From Pontederia crassipes (Eukaryota; Streptophyta; Magnoliopsida; Commelinales; Pontederiaceae), in NCBI GenBank assembly GCA_030549335.1, contig CM060191.1:2175001-2239000 (forward strand): a stretch of DNA of 64,000 bases, given 5' to 3'. A model generated the notes under the pieces. The model was not told where the DNA came from. It did no database searches and saw only the letters and a program-made list of their open reading frames with translations. Positions 49,713 through 60,799 of this stretch are shown in pieces (the first letter of the stretch is position 1; every line of letters begins with the position of its first letter). The translations under genes and the position numbers were made by a program.

Positions 49713-50091
49713 AACAAACACGAAATTACCTCTAAATATAAATGTTCGCATAAGTAGAATATATGTTGAATTGGACGTCTAATCAACCTTCCTAAATATT
49801 TAAGATGTCACTTTTTTATGCAAGTTCTTTAATTTTTTTTATATCTTTTTATTAATAATTTTTAAAAACTTTAATGATAATAAAAAAATAATTCAAAATG
49901 TCAATAATTATTATATTAATTATTTTTCAAAAATTACGAACTTAGGAACATTATTATCTTTCATCATACATATAATTATTTTTCTATATTAAAATATCAT
50001 TTTATCGAGAAAATAAAACAAATTATAAGTAAAATTTTAAAAACGCTTTGCCGAACATGTTCATTTTTTTCAAGCAATATATATATATATA

Positions 50092-50128
50092 ATCCCACCT
50101 AGTGGGATAAGGCTTTGTTGTTGTTGTA
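50092..50128 (+). repeat. Au-SINE-like 3' tail
   Basis: It reads atcccacctagtgggataag then gctttgttgttgttg, the best-preserved of the three such tails in this window, preceded by a TA run. Confidence 0.6.
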
Positions 50129-50644
50129 TATATATACATATAAAGGTGTGATATATTTTCTCTATTAAATATCAAGCAGCCATGTATAATTTCTTGAATG
50201 CCATTTTTACTTATTTCTTAAAACATCATTTAAGAATTTTTAACTCTATAATCAATTAAATATAAGAAAAATAAAAAATACCTAATAACAAAGATTTTTA
50301 CAAAAAAATTATGTGTCATCTTTTTTTTTTAAATCCTGAATTAAATGTTTTATATATAATATCTGCTGTACTTCACCTGCCACATGCCCCCAAGTGAGTT
50401 GTCAAATTCCAAATTCTTGGGGCCCCTGGGAGGCTTTTTTAATTTCCAACGCTGCATTTACTGCAGTAATATGAAAATTGGATTCTTCTCATCGTATTGT
50501 CAATAAAACATAATTAATTAGTAAAAGCATACTATAAAAATTTGATTTAATTAATGTTTTATTCAGATAAAAGGACCTTTTCTAATTGAAGGGTGTTACT
50601 CAAAGAAAACAAAAATACTCAAATTCTAGTGGCACTCAACGCAT

Positions 50645-51271
50645 AAATTACGTCAAATACTCTTCAAATTTTTTTTAATATTATCTTCCAACTTTACTTT
50701 ATAATAAGTGTCATTCGTCTTTTAATTTGTTTCATCAAATCTCCTTCTTACTTGCGATTAACCATTTCCGAATTGCCCAATCTACATGGCATCCACGCGA
50801 TTATTTATTCTCTCCTCCACGCAAGCAGTCGTTCGACATAACAATATTAAAAAAATAATAATTATTAAAAAACAATTCTCCATGCAAAGTGAACCTTCTT
50901 CGACGTCGAAGTCTTCTTGTGCGCACAAAAGGGGAAGGGGGGGGGGGGTCCCCTCGCCACCCCCCCCCCCCCCCCCCCATCATGCCCTGGCGACATGCGG
51001 CAGCCTCCATTCTTATTTTTAATTTATTAGTTTATTTTCTTATGTTGTCACGCTGGCAAAATATTAGTAAGTACGACTTGTCATGTGGGACGTTCACTTG
51101 CGTGGAAGATAAAAAAGCGCCATGTGGAACGAACAACGGGAGGCGAACAAATTATCGGTGAAAAGGACATTTCATAGAATGAGTTAAAAGATGGAGGATA
51201 GTATTATTACGAATTGAAGTTGGAGGATAATGCTGTGAAGACGTCAAAATTAGAGGATATTTGGTGTAATT
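50645..51271. repeat. Fold-back element 2 with poly-G/poly-C core
   Basis: The left arm (50645-50745: aaattacgtcaaatactctt, ttatcttccaactttacttt, tcattcgtcttttaatttgt) is inverted in the right arm (51165-51271: gagttaaaagatggaggata, gaagttggaggata, tagaggatatttggtgtaat). The core contains G12 at 50937-50948 and C19 at 50960-50978, which can themselves pair. Confidence 0.7.
50937..50978. repeat. Poly-G followed by poly-C
   Basis: Twelve G, then tcccctcgcca, then nineteen C. This is the core of fold-back element 2. It can form a hairpin, and also quadruplex or i-motif structures. Lengths may be unreliable. Confidence 0.85.
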
Positions 51272-51459
51272 TTTCCATCGCTCCACATGTGAGCTACACT
51301 TTTTTGCCTCCTTAATCCTTACCGACTATGATGATAAAAAAGGTGTCACATCTGCATAGAACTTATTAAAATAAATTATTATAATAATTTCATATATTTT
51401 TCGATTACAAAAGAGATCCATGGACCTAATGAAAGGAAAGTGAAGACTAGAAAGAAAAA

Positions 51460-51545
51460 CACGTACGTCTCATTGGTGGGATTCGAATTCGTGACATTTC
51501 GATCTTCAAGTGATGATATGCACCATTGTGTTACACCCTTGTTCC
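51460..51545 (-). repeat. tRNA-derived SINE-like fragment
   Basis: The complement starts aacaagggtgtaacacaatg (A-box-like) and about 40 bases later has acgaattcgaatcccacc (B-box-like). The spacing is as in a tRNA-derived SINE. Confidence 0.45.
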
Positions 51546-52609
51546 AAAATTAATATAATTTAATAAAGATACATAAATGTGGAAGCTATATAATACAAGA
51601 TAAATCACATAGTTCATCACATATTACAACTAAGACTATAAAAGTTTGTCATAATACAACTAATACATGTGTCCCACATATGATTCTACATAACATAAAA
51701 TAATACAAAATTTGCTATAACCATGTACATACATGGAGTATCAATTGTCACACACATCAATTGAGTCGCCCAATATAATAAAGTGCATGTGAGGATCAAT
51801 ACAAGAGAAGGGGAATCAAATAACATAAAGTTAAGTATGACAACATTTATTTTTTAGCCATTCATTTTCATATATTTGGAATAGCCCCCCACTTTGAGAG
51901 TATGCCATGCAAATACCTGAGTATATAGTTACCTAAACCATGAATAGATCGAAATTAGTTCCACGTTGATGCTCCAAAAAAGGGATGACGATTTTTCGCA
52001 CAAGGCTCATAACATACTCAAAAGATGGAGTGCATCGCATAAGGTTAATAATCTTCATAAAGGAGTGTGCCTCGTACAAGACTAATAACCTTCCATCTAG
52101 ATAGGTAATGGTAATCCTCCATTTACTTTTATCTTTATTAACATATCTTTTAATTACAATGGATCAATTAAGATTTTAGAGAGCAAAGATGACTCCAAAT
52201 TACCACGAGAATCATATGAGATGTAAGGATAATCACGTAGATAAATAAATCAAGAAACATTCATGAATTTAGATCATATTAGGTTATCTTTTCAACTTTC
52301 GACCATCCACAGAGTTGATTATATTGTTCGATCGTTTCAAGGGTGGCTGCGATTAGGACACCCCAGTAAGTCGAGCAGACATTCGATCATTATTCCACAT
52401 AACCATCAAACTCTCAATCAAAAGTTTTAGTCATTATGGCATTGTTAAGTTTTCATTACAAAATATTTTTAAGCATATCAGAAGATAACACTAACATAAG
52501 GTGTGGTCTTAAGATCATTCATAAGCATATTTAGGTCCATATCATCATCGTCATTGCACGCGTGAGCAAACCCAATGTTCTTCAAATATACATTTCATAT
52601 ACTAAGTTG

Positions 52610-52960
52610 GAATGCCGTTGCACCGGAGAGAGGAGGGGCTCGTCCCCCTCCCTGTGACCTCGCTCATGGCGGCAAGGAGAGGGGGCGTTACAATCTCGCT
52701 CCCCTCGTGGCATTTTTTATTTTTTAAAATACTTTTTTAATATTGTCACGTGTTTACGTGAAGAGAAAAGAAAATGTCGTGTTAGAGTCACATTTGCACC
52801 ATATCACATTTGCGATTGGAAGACAAGCGACATCAGGTAAAAATGACATCGAATAAAATGAATTAAAAGATGAAGTACATTCATTATACAAAACAAAGTT
52901 GAAGAATATCGTTGAATAAACATTAAAATTGAAAAATATTTGATGTATTTTTTCTTTAGG
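52610..52960. repeat. Truncated fold-back relic 3
   Basis: The right part (52840-52960: aattaaaagatgaagtacat, aaagttgaagaatatcgttg, gaaaaatatttgatgtattt) matches the right arm of element 2. It is preceded by a GC-rich core (52620-52710: gaggaggggctcgtccccct). The expected left arm is missing. Confidence 0.5.
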
Positions 52961-52970
52961 ATGCTCATCT

Positions 52971-53555
52971 TTTACTTTGGGTTATTTCCTCTAACCACCC
53001 CTAAACTGTCGATTTTTCAATTTGATCTACGAACTTCATTTTTTGGATCCCTAAACTTTCACAATTTTTTCAATTTGATCCTTCCGTCCAATTCCGTCGA
53101 CTTCTTCATTATTTTTTATTTTTCACATTTGTGAAAAATTCATTATACCCCTAGTTTGAGTGTTAGTTTCTTTTTACATAAAATAATATATAAAAATAAT
53201 TTAAAAAGAAAAAATGGCCACGTGTCATCGAAGGGGTTGCCCCCCTCCCTGCGCCGCGCAGGGGCAGGGGTCGCCCCCCTCCCTACGACCTCCGCCCCCC
53301 TCTTTCGGTGATACATGGCTGTTTTTTTAAAATTATTTTATACATTATTTTATGTAAAAATGAACTAACACTCACATCAGGAGTATAATTAATTTTTCAC
53401 AAATGTAAAAAATAAAAAATAACAGAGAAGTCGACGAAAGTGAAAGAAAAAACTATTAAAAGTTTAAAAACTCAAAAAACGAAATTCATAATTTAAAATT
53501 AAATATAAAAAATTATGATAATTTTAAATTATTTAGAGAAAATAATCCTTTACTT
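52971..53555. repeat. Fold-back element 4 with GC-rich core
   Basis: Left-arm pieces (tttactttgg.ttattt.ctcta; ccgtcgacttct.cattatttttta; cacatttgtgaaaaatt; gagtgttagtt; acataaaataat) all recur inverted in the right arm. The core at about 53215-53330 is GC-rich (cccccctccctgcgccgcgc) and is bounded by ccacgtgtcatcg and its rough inverse cggtgatacatgg. Each arm is about 240 bases. A run of 19 C lies just outside the right end (53562-53580). Confidence 0.75.
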
Positions 53556-53981
53556 TTTAATCCCCCCCCCCCCCCCCCCCACCCTCACCCCCACCAGCCA
53601 TCTCTTGGGTTGATTATTCGAAGCCAGAGACAGATATCTAATTAACTTTTTGTTTCGACTCTCTCTCTCTCTCCTTGCAGGGTTGTAGAGTGTGTGTGAG
53701 AGAGATGCACATGTGCGTGTGTGCAGAGGGGCAGTACCGCAGTAATGATCGCCTCGTGTCATGAGCCCTGCGTTTGGCCAACACCGACATCAATCGAACG
53801 TATATCATATTATTTATTATCATAATATATATATTTGCTCATCCTCTCACTGTTCCAAATCCGATACTTTTTGTGTTCTTCCTTGACTTGTCTTTTCGAA
53901 AGGAAAGGAAGAAAGCAATGCAGCAAATCATATGCTCCACTGAGCGCTCGCAGAACACGACGACTCCAAGGAGGAGAGATG

Positions 53982-54013
<32 letters not shown>

Positions 54014-54896
54014 TTCTGATTCTTGGATCGCTGTCCCAGTTGCAGTTGCACGTCAATTTTCATGTGAAATTTGATCAAGATTATTTGTGTGTTTCACAAA
54101 GAACAAAGAATAACAACAAAGGAAAAGTAAAGAAAAACCAGGCGTTGGATATTATTTAATCCTGTTTTTTAAGGTTCGTGATCAACGGGACTGCCATCGA
54201 TCAACTTGCTCACTGCCATCATCGCTCGATCGGATGACATCTCATCAAGCACAAGAAGTGAAGGCTTCTCAACATGTATTATATTATATGTATATTGATC
54301 TAGTTATCTATCTAACAAGTAAAAAACGGTGGCGTGACGGCTAATGCAAATTGGAATTCCAACAAATTCAAAGTGTCTGATTAGTTCCGAGTTGAAATAA
54401 CAAATTATGGTAATATAGATTTTAAAATAAAGTAGTAATTTTAAAAAATGGGATCGAGATTAAAAGATGTTAACCGAGTTCACGTTGAAAGAAACAAAGT
54501 GAACAAGATGCCTCTTTTACCGAGAAAGATTTCCTGATCGTTCCTTGAATTCAAACACGATGACCCGGATGAATTATTATCCACAAGTCCTAAATACAAT
54601 CTTAAGACCTGCAAAATGATTCAGAATCCTGGTAAGGAATGAAGAGAGATGATGCTCTTTAGTGTTCTTCACTTACTATATGATTAAAAAAATTCATTTT
54701 TTTTACAACAACATAATTCAGCACTGTTCCAATGTTTGCCCAACGACCCAATTCTCAGACGCAGCAGCAAAAGAATGTTGTCAAGTTCGTAGTTTGTACA
54801 ACAAAGGCTTAACATCAAAATGTCTATTCTCCTCTTTATCTTTCTTTCCGTCTTTTCTTCTGTTTTTTTCCCTCTCTGCCTTGTTTTCTGAACTTG
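53556..54896. other. Intergenic DNA downstream of the CRR22-like gene
   Basis: No gene was recognised. It contains a C-run (53562-53580), CT and GT stretches at 53658-53700 and a GA run (53981-54013). The last few hundred bases before 54897 are probably the 3' untranslated region of the minus-strand PPR gene. Confidence 0.45.
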
Positions 54897-57284
54897 CTAC
54901 CAATAATCTCCGCAAGAACACTGTCCATTCTTGAAATGGTGGAATCTTTGTATATCCCTCACGATGATTTCGCGCCCTGTTACCCGGGATATGAACTTGG
55001 TCGCAGAATGGCAGTCGTTGCAGACACGAAGGTTCTTGCGTATATGAATCGCAGTGCCCAGGCTGGTGTTGATAAGTGCAAATGCAATGGCAAGCTTCTC
55101 GCTGTGCGTATTGACCAGTTGTTCTTTGACGTCCTCTTCCACATCATGCAACGAGTCATTAACAGGAACATAACCTACAGCTTTTATCTCATCCATTAAC
55201 TTATCCAATCTTGCATATATCTTCTTTGCTTGTGGGTGGTTTGTGCTTCCTGAGTAGAAGGTGTGAACCTCATTTTTCAGCTCATATGTACTCCAACCGG
55301 GTGTCTTCTGCAGCCCCTTCTTTTCCATCATAGTTCTCACCCTGGCTACATCCTTCCACATCGAAGCTGTTGCATAGATATTAGCCAATAGAACATGGTA
55401 GCCGCCTTCTTCCGGCTTTAGTTCAAACAGTCTCATCGCAGCCTCCTCGCCCAGTTTCACATTCTTGTGGATCTTACACGCGCCCAACATCGCGCCGTAA
55501 ACGCTGATGCTTGGTTTGATGGGCATATTTTGAATGAAGTTCCAAGCCTCCTCAAGTTTCCCACCACGACCGAGAAGGTCCACCATAGCACCATAGTGGT
55601 CCATTGCAGGATCCAAACCATAGTCTTTCTTCATGCTATCAAAATACTTTTGGCCCTCATCAACCAAACCAGCATGGCTGCAAGCTGAAATGACACTGAG
55701 GAAGGTTACATCATTGGGCCTCACCGGGCTCTTCTTCATCTCTTCAAACAACTGGATTGCAGCTTCACCAAAACCATGAGTCCCATAACCATCAATCATG
55801 GCATTCCATGTAGTTACGTGCCTCTCATGCATCGCATCAAAGAGTTTTCGGGCTATATTAACACTACCACACTTTGAATACAAATCAATGAGAGCAGTCA
55901 TGACAAATATATTCTTGTCTAGATACAACCTGATGGCGAACCCATGTATCCATTTTGCTTGTCGCAATACAGATACATCAGCAAGGGCAGGGATTACACT
56001 AACCATAGTGAAAGAATCTGGTTTTTGATTAATGTACTGCATCTGTTTAAAGAGTTTCAAGGCATCCTCAACCCTATCATTCTGTGCATAGCCCAATATC
56101 ATAGCATTCCACGAGACAAGACTCTTTGCCTGCAAATTCTCAAAAATCTCTGCAGCAATATCTACTCTCTTACATTTGGAATACATGGTAATCAGTGAAT
56201 TCATCACTGAAACATCAGATCTCAACCCAATTCTTAGCAACAACTCATGAATTCTCTTTCCCTCATCAATATATCCGAGTTCACCACAAGCATATAATGC
56301 AGCCATTATAGTGACATCCGTGGCCTCAATGCCATCCGCTATCATTTTTTTGAACAGATTCATTGCTTCTTCTGCATTTCCACTCTGTCCATATCCGTCA
56401 ATCATTGAGTTCCAGGATACCACATTCTTCTGCCGCATATTGTCAAAGACCAATCTCGCAGTCTCAATTTCACCGCACTTTGCATACATGTCCACAATAG
56501 CACTCGAGACATTCACCAAATGCTCAAACCCAGCACTGATCGCAAAAGCATGAATAGATTTGCCAATTCTCAAATATCCAAGGTTAGCACATGCGGGTAG
56601 CACCGAGACCAGCGTTATCGAATCGGGCCTCTGGCCATCAGCTTGCAGTTTCATCACCATCTCCAATGCCTTCTCTGCGAGGCCATTCTGTGCATACCCT
56701 GCCACCATCGCGTTCCAAGCGACCACATCCCTCTCGGGCATTCTCTCGAACACCCTTCTGGCGTCGTGAATCTTGCGACACTTGGCGTACATGTTCATGA
56801 CGGCGGTCATGGCGTACACGTCGGAAGCGAAACCGTGGACGACCAACTGCGAGTGGATCCCTCGGCCCCTCCGAAGGTCCGCATTGTCGCCGCAGCTCTT
56901 CAGGAGGTAGGTGAAGCTGTACACGACGGGCGTGGCCCGGGCGCGCTTCATGGCGCAGTAGAAGGAGACGGCGTCGTGGAGGGAGGAGTGCTTGGCGTGG
57001 CCCCTGAGCATGGATTGGTAGAGCTCATCGGGCTTCTGCTCGACGGAGTCGAAGACGAGGGCCGCTTCCTGGAGGGCGCCGAGGCGGGAGAAGAGGGCGA
57101 CGAGCTTGGTCTGGAAGGCGCGGTCGCGGTGGAGGCCGCGCTTGACGATTTGGGGCAGGACCTGGCGGAGCTCCCCGGGGTCGGCGCAGAGGTCGAGCAG
57201 GAGGAAGGAGGAGGAGTGCGCGCGAGGAGGAGGTGGCGGCGGCGGCGGCGGCGCGGCGGCGAAGGGGTTGAAGGTTGAGAGCAT
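54897..57284 (-). CDS. CRR22: DYW-class pentatricopeptide repeat protein, CRR22 (At1g11290)-like
   Basis: This is a single exon of 795 codons. After an Ala/Pro-rich start with a nine-proline run come PLS-type PPR motifs from about residue 35 (for example VVSWNSMIDGYGQSGNAEEA, HVTTWNAMIDGYGTHGFGEA), then E/E+ motifs and a DYW domain in the last ~92 residues. The deaminase-like HSE (about 727-729, NTHSEKLAIAF), CNDC (about 755-758) and the terminal CGDYW are intact, so it should be able to support C-to-U editing. The closest protein I recognise is Arabidopsis CRR22, which edits plastid ndhB, ndhD and rpoB sites; identity of targets here is inference. The 5' 450 bases are very GC-rich, which produces long antisense open frames (56643-57278) that I do not call. 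Confidence 0.93.
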   Translation of the reverse strand: MLSTFNPFAAAPPPPPPPPPRAHSSSFLLLDLCADPGELRQVLPQIVKRGLHRDRAFQTKLVALFSRLGALQEAALVFDSVEQKPDELYQSMLRGHAKHSSLHDAVSFYCAMKRARATPVVYSFTYLLKSCGDNADLRRGRGIHSQLVVHGFASDVYAMTAVMNMYAKCRKIHDARRVFERMPERDVVAWNAMVAGYAQNGLAEKALEMVMKLQADGQRPDSITLVSVLPACANLGYLRIGKSIHAFAISAGFEHLVNVSSAIVDMYAKCGEIETARLVFDNMRQKNVVSWNSMIDGYGQSGNAEEAMNLFKKMIADGIEATDVTIMAALYACGELGYIDEGKRIHELLLRIGLRSDVSVMNSLITMYSKCKRVDIAAEIFENLQAKSLVSWNAMILGYAQNDRVEDALKLFKQMQYINQKPDSFTMVSVIPALADVSVLRQAKWIHGFAIRLYLDKNIFVMTALIDLYSKCGSVNIARKLFDAMHERHVTTWNAMIDGYGTHGFGEAAIQLFEEMKKSPVRPNDVTFLSVISACSHAGLVDEGQKYFDSMKKDYGLDPAMDHYGAMVDLLGRGGKLEEAWNFIQNMPIKPSISVYGAMLGACKIHKNVKLGEEAAMRLFELKPEEGGYHVLLANIYATASMWKDVARVRTMMEKKGLQKTPGWSTYELKNEVHTFYSGSTNHPQAKKIYARLDKLMDEIKAVGYVPVNDSLHDVEEDVKEQLVNTHSEKLAIAFALINTSLGTAIHIRKNLRVCNDCHSATKFISRVTGREIIVRDIQRFHHFKNGQCSCGDYW

Positions 57285-57945
57285 TTGGGTTCGTGTGGTT
57301 GGGGTCTGCGTTCGTGTTGTTGCTGAGATATTTCAAATGAGAACACGAGAGGAAAAAAAAAGCGGGTAAAGATGCACTTTATTTATAATTAGTATTAACA
57401 TTAATTTTGATAAAATAAACTAAGATTTAACTATATCAACTAACTCGATTAATCTTTGTTAACTTCTGAAATATATGTCCCTGTCCCTGTCGAATATAAT
57501 TGATTGCATTTTATAAACGTTACTTCATGTTTCATATGCATGCAATCCGAACGCTAATTATCCATATTAGTTGACCCTGAAGTTATAAAACTAAGTGCAG
57601 TAGTTCCTTGTTCTTTTATCCCGACACCTAATTAGTCGGATGCTAAGTTTAATACCGGAGCCTCAAGTCAAGTGGGTATTAAAAAAGAAATTTCAGATTC
57701 CATCAATAAACGGGATCAACACAAATGTATGTAGTGGGAACCAAAGTAAAGTTTCAAGAGGTTCTGAAAACATATCACAATGTTGAGAGAAGGGTGTCGT
57801 ATAGCAGCATATTTGGAGTTCAAATGCATCGGAAAAAGGCCAACGATGCGTGGCTGAGATGTGTCAGTATATTTGAAAGCCGGAATCACAGTAAAACAAA
57901 GATGAAGGTAGAGGCAACCAAAGGAATAAACACGGGAATGGTCCC
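57285..57945. other. Short intergenic region between CRR22-like and TOL genes
   Basis: Both neighbours are on the minus strand. This interval holds the CRR22-like promoter and leader (up to about 57420) and the TOL 3' untranslated region on its right. No other gene was seen. Confidence 0.5.
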
Positions 57946-60799
57946 TCAAAAGTCGATCAGATCATCCTTCTGGTGCTGTTGAGGTTTCGGCTCCTGCCCA
58001 CCGGACGAGTTCCCTCCTCCCTTCTTGCCAAATATCATCTCATCCAGATCGTCCATCATGTCATCGTCCTGTCCCCTGGCTCGGGAGGCTGTGGGTTTTC
58101 TGACCAAAGGCTCTTCCTTGCTCAATCGCGGAGAGTCTTCGGGCTCGACAGCAACGGGTATCATCGCAGGCTCTGGCTCAGACTGCACAACGGGTGGCAT
58201 CTTAAGTCCTTCGTATTTGGACAAAGCTTTTTGGAGCTCATCATTTACATTCAATGCCTCAAAGAGTACAGCCTCATTGTCGCCGGCTGTCTCTATTATT
58301 CTTTGAACGGTTATCTGACTTTGATGGCATTGTTGCACCAATGTAGTTGTCAAATCATCCTGGAATCAGAGAAATATGGTGGTTTAAAAAACTTCAGATG
58401 AAGAAAGATTCAACCATGGCAAAAGCTACAAATCAGAAGTACAAAGCCCGTGATGGAGAGCATGTACAGAAAGAAATGCGGAAAGGACAATAGAGCTAAA
58501 TGCCCAAATAGAAGCTTTCGACTGGCAGCGTTCACGACATGCAAATTTATCAGATGACAAGGCTGGACCACCATAATCGTGACTCAAACTAGGAAGGTGC
58601 TAGAAAAAATACAGAGTTTTCTGAGCAACTGAATTGAGATACACAAGCAGAAAGAAAAGAGGTGATGAAACTGTTGGAAGCACATGACATACTTCACCTG
58701 CTCCATAGATAACCTCCTATTGAAGCTACAGCGGAGCTACATAATTGCAACTAGTTCCAGAAAGATGTAAGCTCAGAAAAATTCAATAGTCTCAAATAAC
58801 TAGTAACAAGTCCGGAAGCATCAACCAAAGGGTTTTATCGTCATAGAACCAAATTTCGGCTGATCAAACTACATTTCATTATTTGGTTTAGGTCATTGCA
58901 TGATTAAACCACAGGGCTAGCTGATAGCAGGGTGAAAACCACAAAAAGTTATCCAATGAAACAACTAAAATGTTGTTGTCATAGAAAGAAACTCTTCTTC
59001 ACATATACATGACCCTAATTGCATCACAATGAGCCGAATAGTGATTTTCACAAAAACCTACAGGGCTATAACAGACTAATTTCTCTCTGAGGCATAGAAT
59101 TCTGATAATGAAAAAAAAAGCCAATAGCACTCATAAAAAAGTGCCATTGATGTTACCACTGATGATGACATCACATAGAAAACAGATAGCAAACCAGAGG
59201 TGCTAATAGCTATTTAAACCCTCTTTAAGATTTCATCTCTAGCAATGCATGTGAATCCAGCACATTATGCAGAAAACCACATACTTGTTTCAAGTATTGC
59301 ACAAGAATAGTATCAACATATAAAGATATTTCTAAGAAAGAATTATTAGGTAAAACACAAATTTGCAAGCTTGGTAAAATAAATAATTCACCTGTAAAGC
59401 AACTTGCTGAGGTGAAGATGATAATACTGTTGAAAGGAGTTCCATACTGTTTCTGGCAACATCAAATGCTTCCTTAATCTGCTCATCAGAATAATTTGGT
59501 GCACGAAAATCTTCGTATGCATGCTGGGGAAGGCTGTCATCCACCTCTGGAACTGATCGTGGGGGCGTGAATATCGGAGCCAAACTCTCATCATCTCGGC
59601 CAGGAAAGCGGATGCCTCTTGATTTCAGACTCTTGAGAAAGAGTTAGTCATCAGTAATAATCCAATGTAATCTAATATGACAATTTGGAGTTGAAGTAAA
59701 CATACAAAATGGTATAACATACGCCACATCTAGAAGAGTAAAATAATCTCTTTTGTGGGATTAGTGACAAAACCTATCTGCACATGTAAATGGAAGGTTG
59801 CATAAACGTGCTTATCCTCCCATACTGCTGCTAGTCAAGGAGCACTTAAGGGTTTGATGGAGCTTGATAATGGTTCACGAATGTCCTCTCATTTCTGGCC
59901 CATTTATCCTTATACATATCTTTTTTTAAGTGATCAGAATGACCGCTTTTTTGTTACATGGAACGGGAAAAAGGTTGTCACGACTAATCCCTTGAAGTTT
60001 ACATATTCTTATTATGAACAATATCAGATTTTATCCACCTGCCTCAGATAGAATAATGCCTTGAGTGGTAGATTGATGGAAATGTTCTCTCCAAGATTTT
60101 GAAATCAAATAGGCTTCATAGCTTTAGCTGAACACCTATTGGTAACTAACAACATTCATATTACACTGCCTACAGCCAAAATAAAATATATCATCCTGTA
60201 GATCCTATGATAAAATCTTGAAATGAATAAAACCTGTTTTCTGATTGAAGAAACATTCTTTCCAGAGTAATATTTTGTACCTTGTAAGTTTCTTCAAAAA
60301 CTGGAAGGTAGCGCAGCTCATCTACTGATTCTCCCCATGCTTCAATCAGCACAAGAGCCTTATTTCGAACATTCACTACAGTCTGAGGGTCATCAATCAA
60401 CTTAACCATTTCATCAAGCACTCTCTCAGCAGCAATCTCTGAGAAGGCCTTCTCACAATTCTTAACACAGGTCTCAAGAAGTACAAGCGCAAGAAATTGC
60501 ACCCTAGCATTCTTCAACATTATCCTGCTCTTTATTCCTCGGATCACTTCAACACTGTTAAGTTTTTCAGTGTTTATCATGTCACATATCTCAAGGTTGG
60601 TAGACCAATCAGGTCCCTCCAAGGTCTCTGATGTGGCTTCTTCAACGACTTTTTCTCCTTGAGACTGTCCTTGGAAAAACTCCTTCATTTTCATGGTCAC
60701 CGAGCTCATGCCCGTTTTCATCTTCTGACTCACCTCCGACCCACCAATCTTCAACTTTTCACCAAAAGAACTTACTTTTTCCATCAGGTTGTCCCCCAT
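57946..60799 (-). CDS. TOL: TOM1-like protein (TOL1/TOL2 type), VHS and GAT domains
   Basis: Coding exons are 60799-60281, 59631-59392 and 58359-57946, all GT-AG and in frame, giving 390 residues. It starts MGDNLMEKVSSFGEKLKIGG. The VHS domain lies at about 50-175 (LEICDMINTEKLNSVEVIRG; LETCVKNCEKAFSEIAAERV). The GAT domain lies at about 205-300 (EAFDVARNSMELLSTVLSSS; TTTLVQQCHQSQITVQRIIE). The tail is acidic with DDDMMDDLDEMIFGKK and ends DDLIDF. TOL proteins bind ubiquitinated plasma-membrane cargo and pass it to the ESCRT pathway for vacuolar degradation. Against Arabidopsis TOL1/TOL2 the layout is complete. A short leader exon (60800-60820) precedes the ATG after a long leader intron. Confidence 0.95.

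Larger units (their letters stand above)
48351..53555. other. Gene-poor intergenic DNA rich in fold-back elements
   Basis: No gene was found in over 5 kb. It holds four fold-back elements or relics (separate entries), SINE-like pieces, and AT-rich DNA of unknown origin at 51550-52600. Near 48412-48436 a 7-base unit (gagagga) repeats three to four times. Confidence 0.5.

Noticed and set aside
51550-52600. Possible LTR retrotransposon piece
   Set aside because: No reverse transcriptase, integrase, primer-binding site or paired LTRs could be seen.
56643-57278. 211-codon plus-strand frame opposite the CRR22-like gene
   Set aside because: It is the antisense shadow of a GC-rich coding region; the minus-strand PPR protein is unequivocal.
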